DNA of 11,004 nt from Segatella salivae DSM 15606 (GCF_000185845.1 NZ_GL629647.1:1134041-1145044), one strand, 5' to 3'. Counted from the first letter of the stretch, positions 1 to 8,195 are shown. Numbers and translations are program-made. Notes: generated by a model not told the origin, from the sequence alone.

Positions 1-1089
1 AGGAAAACAAACCTTCGCCTGCAATCATTCAGAGAACAAGTAGAAAAGACCTATCAGGAACTGCTCCTAAAAGACGGGGTGATAAGTGCTGAACTGCTTA
101 AAAACAGATTGCAAGGCATAGCAACTTCTCCCACCACTTTGTTGGAGCTTAGCAATACAGAACTACAATCGGTAAAGGAAGGTGTGGGCAAATCAAAGGC
201 AGAAGGTACATACACTAACCTTTGCTATGCTAACGGGATGCTGTGCGAGTTTATAAAGGACTTAGGTAGTACGGATATAGAAATCCGAAGTATAACGGAG
301 GAACTGTTTGAAGAATACCGCTTCTTTCTTAAAAAGAAAGGATTGAAAGGCTCTACCATCAACAATTATCTTTGTTGGCTGAGCCGTTTGATGTTCCGTG
401 CAGTAAGTCAGCGCATCATTCGTTATAACCCATTTGAACATGCGGAATATGAAAAGGTGGAAAAGGCAATTCGTTTTCTTAGCAAGAGTGATGTGAAAAA
501 ACTGATGGCTATGAAGATGTGGGATAGCGATGCCAAACTTGCAAGGCGGATGTTTATCTTCTCCTGCTTCACAGGTTTAGCTATTGCAGATATGGAACAC
601 TTGAAGTTTGGGCATATCAAGAGCGCAGCGGACGGGCAGATGTATATAAGAAAGGAGCGTCAGAAGACCAAGGTGGAGTTCATTGTGCCGTTACACCCCA
701 TTGTCAAGACGATTATCGAGCAGCAAAGGCAACTAAAAGCGGTGAAAGAAGAAAGCAATAACACGAATATGGATAATCGTCTTATCTTTCAACCCTGTTG
801 CAGCAGAAGTGTGTTAGCAGCGAAGTTAAGCATAGTAGGCAAGGCTTGTGGTATCAAGCAACGTCTGTGCTATCACATGGGAAGACATACCTTCGGAACG
901 ATGTGTCTAAGTGCAGGTATTCCCATTGAGAGCATCGCCAAGATGATGGGACACGCATCAATTGCAAGTACGCAGATTTATGCGCAGGTAACGGACTGCA
1001 AGATGTCGGAAGATATGGACAGGCTTATTGCCAAGCATAAGTGTACTAATGAGATAATGGAAAAGGCAGCATATAAAACAATAGTGTAA
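1..1089 (+). CDS. Tyrosine recombinase / transposon integrase, 5' end cut off by the window
   Basis: This is a site-specific recombinase of the phage-integrase family that would integrate or excise a mobile element. The frame is open from base 1 with no stop, and the residues before the GTG at 79 read like the usual N-terminal linker of Bacteroidales integrases (LQSFREQVEKTYQELL). The real start is therefore upstream of the window, probably by some tens of codons. A SAM-like core-binding domain covers roughly 180-430. The catalytic domain shows His 874-876, Arg 883-885 and His 886-888 (HMGRH), His 952-954 (MMGH) and the nucleophile Tyr 979-981 (QIYAQV). The first catalytic Arg is replaced by Ala at 580-582 (FTGLAIAD). 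Loss of this Arg is known in Bacteroides integrases such as IntDOT, so the enzyme may still be active. It ends at TAA 1087-1089, with a small gene 70 bp downstream on the same strand. Confidence 0.93.
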   Translation, partial: RKTNLRLQSFREQVEKTYQELLLKDGVISAELLKNRLQGIATSPTTLLELSNTELQSVKEGVGKSKAEGTYTNLCYANGMLCEFIKDLGSTDIEIRSITEELFEEYRFFLKKKGLKGSTINNYLCWLSRLMFRAVSQRIIRYNPFEHAEYEKVEKAIRFLSKSDVKKLMAMKMWDSDAKLARRMFIFSCFTGLAIADMEHLKFGHIKSAADGQMYIRKERQKTKVEFIVPLHPIVKTIIEQQRQLKAVKEESNNTNMDNRLIFQPCCSRSVLAAKLSIVGKACGIKQRLCYHMGRHTFGTMCLSAGIPIESIAKMMGHASIASTQIYAQVTDCKMSEDMDRLIAKHKCTNEIMEKAAYKTIV

Positions 1090-1159
1090 GGTTAGAGAGG
1101 AAAGTGAACTTTCAGGCATTACAAAATGATAACAGATAATCAATGAAAGAGGTGTAAAT

Positions 1160-1626
1160 ATGAAAGCAAAGCATCATCAAAAGGACGACCAAAGAAAGTC
1201 AGAGTGTAATCAGTCCGATGACAATATAAGAAAAGCTATCGAGCGAAGTTTTTTGAGTGGACTAACAGTATGTGTGTTATTTATCAAGGCAAGGGAGAGG
1301 TTGCTATGACGGAGGGCGAACTAGCAAAGTTTTTCGGAGTTAGTTGGCAAAAAGTTAATCACAAGGTCAGGCTTATAAAACAGACTATGTGCTTAAAGTA
1401 TTATGAGATAGAAGCAGGTAATGCTACCAGCAACATAAGTAAGCAGGGGGATAGCGTGGAGAGTTATGCGCCACTCTGCCCCTTGCCCATTATCATCGCC
1501 CTTTCCTTTCATCTTAACAGCGTAGAGGCAGGTATGTTTAGGAAATATCTCTGCCAAAGGCTGCAATCTCCTGCGCCAACATTCATTCCTATTATTGTTG
1601 ATACAGGTGGCACACGGGGGTGCTGA
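1160..1626 (+). CDS. Small DNA-binding-like hypothetical protein, joined by a -1 frameshift
   Basis: No named family is recognised. ATG 1160, preceded by a purine-rich AAAGAGGTG, opens a frame that alone ends at TGA 1307-1309 (49 aa). A second frame carries the conserved-looking part (MTEGELAKFFGVSWQKVNHK, then LPIIIALSFHLNSVEA) and ends at TGA 1624-1626. Shifting -1 inside the T run at 1249-1254 joins them into a coherent protein of about 155 aa, reading AIERSFFEWTNSMCVIYQGK across the junction. The middle looks like a helix-turn-helix, and the tail resembles the C-terminal part of small Bacteroidales accessory proteins found beside integrases. If no shift occurs, the downstream frame would start at ATG 1270 (118 aa) and lose the N-terminal region. 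It may be a pseudogene, a sequencing artefact or a programmed-frameshift gene. It probably belongs to the same mobile element as the integrase. Confidence 0.6.
1249..1255 (+). other. T TTT TTG slippery heptamer at the frame junction
   Basis: Six T and a G, read as AGT TTT TTG in the upstream frame. This fits the X XXY YYZ form of -1 ribosomal slippery sites, and a -1 slip enters exactly the frame that carries the rest of the protein. No strong downstream stimulatory hairpin was found by eye. A one-base deletion in the homopolymer would look the same. Confidence 0.5.
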
Positions 1627-1641
1627 GTGGCAGTTATACAG

Positions 1642-1735
1642 ACTACTGATTATATCCTTTTTCTTTCACTGTTATATCTTACTACATAACTACATTAAAG
1701 GTAAAGCAGTGAAAGATAAAGGATTAATGAGTAGT
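1642..1735. repeat. Long imperfect inverted repeat, about 30-nt arms
   Basis: The left arm 1642-1671 and right arm 1707-1735 are reverse complements except for two mismatches and one single-base gap. The best core is ATCCTTTTTCTTTCACTG, matched with one mismatch. The arms are separated by 35 bp. The repeat sits between the end of the integrase module and the end of the convergent RiPP operon. It could be a terminator-like hairpin or a set of recombinase arm sites. Neither arm ends in a clear U-tract. Confidence 0.7.
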
Positions 1736-1774
1736 TGGGCTATTATCAAAATTATACTACATAGTAACTACATT
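1680..1774 (+). repeat. Direct repeat TACTACATA-(gta)-ACTACATT
   Basis: Copy 1 is 1680-1696 and copy 2 is 1755-1774. They are identical except for a 3-nt insertion in copy 2. Copy 1 lies in the loop of the long inverted repeat and copy 2 lies outside it. Repeats of this type next to an integrase gene can be recombinase or excisionase binding sites, but this is inference only. Confidence 0.5.
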
Positions 1775-1802
1775 TAACCTCCTACTTTCACCGCTTAGGT
1801 AT

Positions 1803-1818
1803 TCTTATTATAATAAGA
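1803..1818. repeat. Perfect 16-bp A+T palindrome in the convergent intergenic region
   Basis: TCTTATTA followed directly by its reverse complement TAATAAGA. It lies 20 bp past the stop codon of the HlyD-like gene. As RNA it would be a weak stem with no U-tract, so a terminator role is only possible. Confidence 0.45.
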
Positions 1819-1837
1819 GAGAGAACGTTTAAGGGTA

Positions 1838-2317
1838 TTATATGCTGCCTGTTATCCTATGGATTATCCTTTGCAGTACGCTTTCTTGGCTAACAAGAAT
1901 AGACGCACTGCCAATCATTCCCTTGATGAGTGGATATTTACAGCTTGCTATCTTCACTTGTGCAGTGAACATACTGCCCTCATTTGTTTGATGAGGAGTA
2001 TGTGATGTGGTTACTATTGTGCTACCAGCTACTCCGTAGTTTTCGGCATTGTAACCCTCAAACTCTATATTGGCTGTCATTCCGTTTTCTATCGTATTGA
2101 CATACCTGTAAGGAATGATTAGTGTGCCTTGACGGGTATTTGTCATTTGTACCTTTGCACTGATGGTTTCTGGATAGGGGATAAAGTATGCACCTGCCAA
2201 TAATCCTAAAATCACGATAGTAATAATTGTGATACCATAACGCACGATGCCTGAAGGAATTTTGCCAATTATATGTCTTACCTTCTCGCTGCGGAGTTCT
2301 ATTTTGCTGTCTGCCAT
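1838..2317 (-). CDS. Compact HlyD-like periplasmic adaptor of the peptide exporter
   Basis: This 159-aa protein would partner the adjacent ABC exporter as an inner-membrane-anchored adaptor. The N-terminus (IELRSEKVRHIIGKIPSGIV) and the single membrane segment at about residues 26-46 match HlyD-family proteins of Bacteroidota C39 export operons. The sequence then passes almost directly to the C-terminal beta-domain (PYRYVNTIENGMTANIEFEG, about residues 69-88). The long alpha-helical hairpin and lipoyl halves of a full HlyD (usually around 400 aa) are absent. The frame is clean from ATG 2317 to TAA 1840-1838, with no relics of the missing middle, so it looks like a natural short form. It is the last gene of the operon, 15 bp after the ABC gene. 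I am confident of the family but not of whether it can span the periplasm. Confidence 0.8.
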   Translation of the reverse strand: MADSKIELRSEKVRHIIGKIPSGIVRYGITIITIVILGLLAGAYFIPYPETISAKVQMTNTRQGTLIIPYRYVNTIENGMTANIEFEGYNAENYGVAGSTIVTTSHTPHQTNEGSMFTAQVKIASCKYPLIKGMIGSASILVSQESVLQRIIHRITGSI

Positions 2318-2332
2318 AGTGTTTCTCTATTA

Positions 2333-4531
2333 TTAGTTGCCCAATTCTAACTGATTTTTCACGAGGTTATAGTATGCACCACGCTTTGCCGTGAGTGATT
2401 CGTGATTGCCAATTTCCACCACTTTGCCTTTATCCAGTACCACTATCTGGTCGGCATTCTTTACTGTACTTAGTCGGTGCGCTACGATAACCACAGTCTT
2501 GCCCTTGTAGAACTCATCAAGATGTTCTACAATCATACGTTCGTTGTTGGCATCGAGCGAGTTGGTGGCTTCGTCAAGGAAGATATAATCTGGATTCTTA
2601 TATACGGCTCTTGCTATTAGGATACGCTGTTTCTGTCCTTGACTCAAGCCCACACCATCGCGCCCAATCTTGGTATTATACTTTAACGGTAGCCCCAGTA
2701 CATAATCGTGAATACAGGCAATCTCGGCAGCTTTCTGCAATCGCTCCTTATCAATTTCCCCATCATCCACGGCAATGTTGCGAGCTATCGACTCGGAGAA
2801 GATAACACCGTCCTGCATTACCACTCCACACTGCTTGCGCCACCATTTTTTGTTGAGCGTATTTACATCTGTTCCACCGATATTGATTTGTCCGCCCAAT
2901 ACGGGATAATAACCCAACATCAATTTAATAAGTGTTGTCTTTCCACTGCCCGATGCTCCCACAATAGCTGTTACTTTGCCCTTGGGGATGGTCAGACTTA
3001 CATCATCTATAATTGTTTTCAAAGCGTGTGGGTCGTACTTGAAGTTTACATCTTTAAGGTCTATTCCCTTGTTTTCTTCTTTCACTGCAGTTTCCAAGCC
3101 TTGCTTACCGTTCTCATCATCCATACGGTGGATTTCGTTGATACGTTCAAGACTAATTTTTACATCTTGCACAGAATAGAAGAAACTCATTAACTGTTCC
3201 ACGGGAGAATTGAGCTGACCGATGATATATTGCACGGCAAGCATCATACCGAGTGTGAGTTGTCCGTGAATCACGGCAGTAGCTGCCACTACGGTAATGA
3301 CGATATTCTTTAGTTCGTTGATAAAGATGCTACCCGCCTCTTGCGTCTGTTGGAGTTTGAGCGACTTCATTTGTACTCCAAAGAGGTCTGCCTGCACGTC
3401 CTCCCATTCCCAGCGTCTGCGCTGCTCGCAGTCTTGGAGCTTTATCTCCTGCATGGAGGTGATAAACTCGTAGGTCTTGTTGTTGTTGATGGCTTGCTGC
3501 TCAAAGAGTTCATAATCCAGAACCTTTCTGCGTCTAAGGAAGAGCGCAAGCCAACCACCATAAAGCAAGCTGCCCACCATAAAGATGGTAAAGATGAGCC
3601 AATTGTAAGAAAGCAATACGATGCTAAATACCACAAAGGTAAAGAGCGAAAACACGATACTGAGTGTCTGTTGCGTTAAGAAAGTGTTTACACGGCTATG
3701 GTCGCCCATACGTTGCATAAGGTCGCCCATCAATTTGGTATCGAAGAACGACATGGGTAGCTTTAAGAGCTTGATGAAGAAGTCGCTAACCAAAGAGATG
3801 TTGATACGCAAAGAGATATGCAGTAAGAGCCAACGGCGGATAAAGTCGATGGCTGTACGGCTCACGGTAAGGACAAGTTGCCCTAAGAGTATCAACCAAA
3901 TAAATCCAATGTTTTGGTTCTTGATACCTACATCTACAATGGCTTGCGTGAGGAAAGGCAGGATAAGTTGCAAAAGGCTGCCTACGAGCAACCCCAAGAC
4001 AATCTGTCCGAAATATTTTCGGTATTGTTTGATATAGCCAAATAGGAACTTAAATGAGCGTTCCTCTGTTGGCTGTTCATCTGTCTGCTTTTCATAAAAA
4101 GCTGGTGTGGGTTCCAAGAACATGGCAATCCCTTTCTCTTCACCGCCCGACTGAGTACTAATCCAGTGCTTCTTAAATTCTTCAAGCGAGTATTTCACAA
4201 GTCCTTTCCCGGGGTCTGCAATGTAGAAATTCTTACCTTTCTTAACCTTATACAGAACCACAAAATGGTTTTGATTCCAATGGAGGATGCAGGGAGAAGA
4301 AATTTTCTTTATTCCTTTAATGTTAACTTTTCCACAATTACTTTCTAGTCCTAAAGCAAAAGCTGTATCTCTGATGCTGAGCATAGAAACGCCCTCTGTC
4401 GTTGTATTACACAGACCGGAGAGATAATTTGTGGAATACTTTTTATGATAGTATTCACAGATCATCTGTAAGCATGCTACACCGCATTGCATAGAATCAT
4501 ATTGCAAGATGTTAGGAAAGGATGTTGTCAT
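2333..4531 (-). CDS. C39 peptidase-containing ABC exporter (bacteriocin/RiPP type)
   Basis: This 732-aa peptidase, permease and ATPase fusion (PCAT type) should cut the precursor after its Gly-Gly and pump the mature peptide across the inner membrane. Residues 1-130 are the C39 domain with Gln10, catalytic Cys16 (QCGVACL), His89 (NHFVVL) and Asp106 (ADPGKG), so the peptidase looks active. Six membrane helices lie at about 170-440. The ATPase has Walker A GASGSGKT at 525-532, signature LSQGQ at 629-633 (a variant of LSGGQ), Walker B IFLDEA at 650-655, D-loop SLD at 658-660 and His685. ATG 4531 starts one base after the stop of the beta-barrel gene (TAA-A-ATG), which indicates translational coupling. 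The DNA encoding the peptidase domain is visibly more A+T-rich than that encoding the transport and ATPase core. Confidence 0.96.
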   Translation of the reverse strand: MTTSFPNILQYDSMQCGVACLQMICEYYHKKYSTNYLSGLCNTTTEGVSMLSIRDTAFALGLESNCGKVNIKGIKKISSPCILHWNQNHFVVLYKVKKGKNFYIADPGKGLVKYSLEEFKKHWISTQSGGEEKGIAMFLEPTPAFYEKQTDEQPTEERSFKFLFGYIKQYRKYFGQIVLGLLVGSLLQLILPFLTQAIVDVGIKNQNIGFIWLILLGQLVLTVSRTAIDFIRRWLLLHISLRINISLVSDFFIKLLKLPMSFFDTKLMGDLMQRMGDHSRVNTFLTQQTLSIVFSLFTFVVFSIVLLSYNWLIFTIFMVGSLLYGGWLALFLRRRKVLDYELFEQQAINNNKTYEFITSMQEIKLQDCEQRRRWEWEDVQADLFGVQMKSLKLQQTQEAGSIFINELKNIVITVVAATAVIHGQLTLGMMLAVQYIIGQLNSPVEQLMSFFYSVQDVKISLERINEIHRMDDENGKQGLETAVKEENKGIDLKDVNFKYDPHALKTIIDDVSLTIPKGKVTAIVGASGSGKTTLIKLMLGYYPVLGGQINIGGTDVNTLNKKWWRKQCGVVMQDGVIFSESIARNIAVDDGEIDKERLQKAAEIACIHDYVLGLPLKYNTKIGRDGVGLSQGQKQRILIARAVYKNPDYIFLDEATNSLDANNERMIVEHLDEFYKGKTVVIVAHRLSTVKNADQIVVLDKGKVVEIGNHESLTAKRGAYYNLVKNQLELGN

Positions 4532-4532
4532 T

Positions 4533-6836
4533 TTATCGTATATCTTTTATCTCATTGTATTCTTGATTACCTGTAATTTTCTTAATTGTAGAATGCTTAC
4601 CTCTCTCGAAAGTCCATTTTACGGAGAGTCCTATATATGGAAATGCGGTGGTATTATCATAGGTAGTCTTAAATAAATCAGTCTGTCTGGAGTATCTGCG
4701 TCCTTTTCCTGCAAGTCCAAACGACAACCCTAATTCTAATTTATCTTTGAAAAGTTCTTTATAGATATTTCCCGTAACATTATAGACGGTATAATAAACA
4801 CGGTCTAAGTTCCTAAATGTTGGTTCTAACATTATGTTCAACATACCACCCCATCCTGATGGGAGGTTGAAACTATTATAAAGAGTATAATATTGTCGAA
4901 ATCTATTCTTGTCATATTTTATACCATCTAAAGTTATATCCTCTACATGCAATTCTAATTTACCCATGGCTTTCATCATCCAACATTTCAAAGGGTGTAG
5001 ATTTAGCTCCACATTCATTCCATACGCATTTATCCCATCAAGATTAACAGGGCGAGTGTAAAGGTAATTTTTATTCTCCGAACTATTTTCGGTTTGCCAA
5101 TAGATATTATTATTAGAATGCATATAGACACCTGTTACTCCAAGTAAACTTTTAAAGAAAGAGAAAGAAACCATCAACATATCATTCGTTGGAGCTTTCA
5201 AAGATGGGTTTCCCACTGAATAATTCGAGGCATTCGACCATCTAATCGTTGATGATATTGCTGAATATGGAATGTTCTCTAATATATGCTTAAAAGCAAG
5301 ACGAAAGATACTGCTTCCGTTTTTATTTAATGGAGCCATTAAACTAATCGAGGGACTTAATCCTCTTTGTATGTTCTTGGAAATTACAGAGGATTTGTTA
5401 TCGCTATATGAAATATGATTTATTTGCCAATTTATACCAAAAGCATATTTTAATTTCTTGAATGCTCCTGCCAACTGGATATAGACGTAAGGGGTAAAGC
5501 CATTGACCTTCGTTCTACTGTTGCTTATGAAAAATTTGTTAGTAAGATAGTTTACTATTATTGGCGTAAAATGCTGATTCACATACTGAACAGCACCACC
5601 ATAAGTCAGTAGATTTCTACCTATGGGTTGAGTGAAATCTAATGAAGTTTTCCAAAGATTATTATTTTGCTTGTCAGCTGCTCCTACGCTTTCTACGCTA
5701 TTTCCCAGATAATTTGTAGCTGTATTTGCGTGCCTGTTATAGTAATCTATCGTCAAATCTACCAAAATTTTACTCTTACCGAGAGGAGTTAAATACTTTG
5801 TTGTTACTTCTTGTTCAACCACTCGTTTGTAAGTTCTTATATTTATGTTATTATCGTCATCATAAGTATTTAAGTGTGAATGGTTGTGGTTGGCTGAGAT
5901 ATAGTAACTAAAACTCAAAGACGATTGTTTGTTAAGTTGTTGAGTAAGGCTCAATCGATTAGAGAAACTATAGCCTCTATTATAGTCTCTTTCACAACTC
6001 TGCTTCTCAATGCCCGACAATTTATTATAAAGAAATTGTTTACCAGTCTCTTTATACTGATACCAAGGCAGTGATAAATTATCATAAATATGCAGATCCT
6101 TGTATCTATAGTACATCGTTCCTCCTAAATTTTCTTCATCTATACAGTTCCCCTTGTGTGCGGTTCCCTCCGCGGACAAACTACCGTAATAGTTCCTATC
6201 GGCTATTTTCCTTAATGAGATATTGATAACTCCTCCACCAGTAGAGGCATTGGTGTTACTTCCTGCAAGGTAATCAACCTTCACAGAGCCTATCATATTG
6301 GCTGGAAACTTATTAAGTTCTTCTTGCGAGGTTATTTTAATTCCATTTACATATATTTCGCTAACAGGAAGTCCATTAATGTTGATAACTCCGTTTTCTT
6401 TAGTTATTCCTGGGAGGAATATCAAAGCATCAGCTGTTTTCTTTCCTTTCAAGATAGGAGAGTCAGTTAAGTTTACAGAGTACCCTTTCGTGTTTTGTAC
6501 GAACCTTGAAGCCGATATAGTAATGCCATCCAAATTAACCGCTTTTGGAGATAGCGTAATCTTCATGGGGGTATTATCTACCTGCTTGATTTGGAAAGCA
6601 TCTTCATACGACATATGAGATACTCTCACAATCACGATTTTGTTTTCGCCAGGAACCTTAACCTTGAATTGTCCATCTGCCAGTGTTATACAACCGCCTA
6701 CCAGCGTAGAATCAGTAGAAGTTAAGATGGCTACCGATGCAAACTCTACAGGCTTTCCTTGATAATCTAAGACATATCCTTCTACTTCCTGTGCATACAT
6801 AACACCATTGAAGGATAGCATTATTACTAAAAACAA
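4533..6836 (-). CDS. Outer-membrane beta-barrel protein, carboxypeptidase-regulatory and plug domains (TonB-receptor-like)
   Basis: A large outer-membrane protein with, in order: a signal peptide ending near YAQE; a carboxypeptidase-regulatory-like domain (EVEGYVLDYQGKPVEFASVA, about residues 17-100); a TonB-receptor-like plug (LIFLPGITKENGVININGLP, ending STGGGVINISLRK); and a C-terminal barrel of about 550 residues closing with GLSVKWTFERGK. It resembles the outer membrane beta-barrel family found beside radical SAM RiPP genes in Bacteroidota. Its role here could be secretion across the outer membrane, self-protection or uptake; the sequence does not decide. The start is problematic: TTG 6836 and ATG 6821 are the only plausible in-frame starts. 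The best-placed ATG (6855-6853), five bases after the radical SAM stop, is one base out of frame because of a T7 run. Removing one T gives a complete signal peptide beginning MRKVCFLFLVIML. Confidence 0.9.
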   Translation of the reverse strand: MFLVIMLSFNGVMYAQEVEGYVLDYQGKPVEFASVAILTSTDSTLVGGCITLADGQFKVKVPGENKIVIVRVSHMSYEDAFQIKQVDNTPMKITLSPKAVNLDGITISASRFVQNTKGYSVNLTDSPILKGKKTADALIFLPGITKENGVININGLPVSEIYVNGIKITSQEELNKFPANMIGSVKVDYLAGSNTNASTGGGVINISLRKIADRNYYGSLSAEGTAHKGNCIDEENLGGTMYYRYKDLHIYDNLSLPWYQYKETGKQFLYNKLSGIEKQSCERDYNRGYSFSNRLSLTQQLNKQSSLSFSYYISANHNHSHLNTYDDDNNINIRTYKRVVEQEVTTKYLTPLGKSKILVDLTIDYYNRHANTATNYLGNSVESVGAADKQNNNLWKTSLDFTQPIGRNLLTYGGAVQYVNQHFTPIIVNYLTNKFFISNSRTKVNGFTPYVYIQLAGAFKKLKYAFGINWQINHISYSDNKSSVISKNIQRGLSPSISLMAPLNKNGSSIFRLAFKHILENIPYSAISSTIRWSNASNYSVGNPSLKAPTNDMLMVSFSFFKSLLGVTGVYMHSNNNIYWQTENSSENKNYLYTRPVNLDGINAYGMNVELNLHPLKCWMMKAMGKLELHVEDITLDGIKYDKNRFRQYYTLYNSFNLPSGWGGMLNIMLEPTFRNLDRVYYTVYNVTGNIYKELFKDKLELGLSFGLAGKGRRYSRQTDLFKTTYDNTTAFPYIGLSVKWTFERGKHSTIKKITGNQEYNEIKDIR

Positions 6837-6855
6837 AAAAACAAACTTTTCTCAT
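6834..6855 (-). other. Out-of-frame start and T7 homopolymer at the head of the beta-barrel gene
   Basis: On the minus strand ATG 6855-6853 is followed by AGA AAA GTT TGT and then seven T (6841-6835 in the run). With seven T the ATG frame leaves the signal peptide. With six T it continues directly into it. The ATG lies five bases after the TGA of the upstream gene (6863-6861), the usual place for a coupled start. This may be phase variation by slipped-strand mispairing, a fixed frameshift or a sequence error. Confidence 0.7.
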
Positions 6856-6860
6856 CAATA

Positions 6861-8162
6861 TCAGGTATTTGCAATTTTGAAATTCATAATGTCATAAAAA
6901 TACTTTCGGATATTAGTTTCTGCATTTTCTCTAAAGGCAACATTAGAACATTTATTTTCCCCTACTTCTCTCTTTCTTTGAACACATTCTGTGCATATAG
7001 GAAGTAAGTGACATGCCTGACAACATTCTGCCACATACATATTCTCCCAACGTTCTTTATTAGTTCCATAGCAAATGTTTCCATCATGAGAAAGTGAGCC
7101 TATTTTATTATCCACATTAAAATCACGAGCTGTACATTTATAAATATCGCCATTATAATTGATAACAAGGTTATGTACATAGTCAGCATAACAGTGTTGT
7201 ACGCTTGATCCCAAATAAGTATTTATATTTGATTGAAACTTAAACTGAGTGAGTTGCGATTTTAATTGAGAAACCTTAACTTTTAAATTATCGTCTTCTT
7301 CCTCTTGCCAAACTTTATGAAAAGAAAACCTTAGATTCCTACAATTATGATATGCTTCAAAGTCTTTCACAACATCATAAAAAGATAGGATATTTTCTTT
7401 TGTATAGTTGCACCGTATGGTTGTAAACAACCGCTTTTCTATCGCATAAAATAAATTATGCAATACTCTATCGTACGTTCCTGTGCCATCTTTGTAATAT
7501 TTAATCTTATCATGAAAACCTTTCCCCCCATCAAAAGCTACCTGTATACTAACCCAATTGCTTAATTTTATCAAATCGTCCACAACATTAGGAGTTAAGC
7601 ATATGCCATTGGTAGTAAAGTTAACTTGAAATTTCTTATTATACTTATTGCATAATTCGCTACATTTTTTAATCAAAGGGTGTACAATTTTCTTATAATA
7701 AAGTAGTGGTTCGCCTCCAAAAAAAGCTAATTGAAAAGTCCTTAATGTTGAAGAACTAATTACCCTTTCTAAGTACATTATGACATATGATAGTGTATCC
7801 TTAGACATTAAACTACCCTTTAAATGGCTTTCATAACAATACCAGCATCTTAGATTACAATCCAAGGTTGGGTTTATGGTTATTCTTACATAATCGTCTG
7901 ACTGCAATTTAGAATTAATCTCATCTACACAATTTTTCATTTCATCAAGCGCAGATAACACTATAAAACCACACTTAATAAGTAACTCGTAAAGGCTTGG
8001 ATGAATTTCCTTTAAAGATTCTATATTATGACGTCTTTCTATGATTATAGGTTTAAGACGCATATCTAATGTTAGTAATTTATTTTTTTGGTAATTGTAT
8101 AGATAGACTTGTTCCTTTTGAATTGGCGAATCTATTAATACATTAAACAAACTCCACTTCAT
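6861..8162 (-). CDS. Radical SAM/SPASM peptide maturase
   Basis: This 433-aa radical SAM enzyme is expected to modify the core of the adjacent precursor, typically by forming thioether or C-C crosslinks. The [4Fe-4S]-SAM motif is CNLRCWYC (Cys102, 106, 109), followed by FFGGEPLL, the usual glycine-rich SAM-binding stretch. The C-terminal SPASM domain has Cys324, Cys343, then C-x2-C-x5-C-x2-C at 381, 384, 390 and 393, and Cys405, enough ligands for two auxiliary clusters. The first 90 residues (LFNVLIDSP, VYLYNYQKNKLLTLD) look like the N-terminal region common to SPASM maturases and may recognise the leader. The gene is very A+T-rich and starts at ATG 8162 without a visible Shine-Dalgarno. It lies 86 bp after the precursor, behind a hairpin. 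Confidence 0.95.
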   Translation of the reverse strand: MKWSLFNVLIDSPIQKEQVYLYNYQKNKLLTLDMRLKPIIIERRHNIESLKEIHPSLYELLIKCGFIVLSALDEMKNCVDEINSKLQSDDYVRITINPTLDCNLRCWYCYESHLKGSLMSKDTLSYVIMYLERVISSSTLRTFQLAFFGGEPLLYYKKIVHPLIKKCSELCNKYNKKFQVNFTTNGICLTPNVVDDLIKLSNWVSIQVAFDGGKGFHDKIKYYKDGTGTYDRVLHNLFYAIEKRLFTTIRCNYTKENILSFYDVVKDFEAYHNCRNLRFSFHKVWQEEEDDNLKVKVSQLKSQLTQFKFQSNINTYLGSSVQHCYADYVHNLVINYNGDIYKCTARDFNVDNKIGSLSHDGNICYGTNKERWENMYVAECCQACHLLPICTECVQRKREVGENKCSNVAFRENAETNIRKYFYDIMNFKIANT

Positions 8163-8195
8163 ATATTTTTTATAAGTAATAATAATATTTATATA

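Noticed and set aside
79..81. GTG 79 as the integrase start
   Set aside because: The frame is open to base 1 and the residues encoded there match the family, so the gene starts outside the window.
1100..1113. GAAAGT-GA-ACTTTC dyad after the integrase
   Set aside because: Six-bp arms with a 2-nt spacer and no U-tract; too little to call a terminator or operator.
1595..1777. 60-codon plus-strand open frame after the small split gene
   Set aside because: It overlaps the upstream gene and runs through the inverted and direct repeats, with no ribosome-binding site and low-complexity residues.
2611..4348. Several plus-strand open frames opposite the ABC exporter
   Set aside because: They are antisense to a well-supported gene with intact motifs and show no recognisable protein features.
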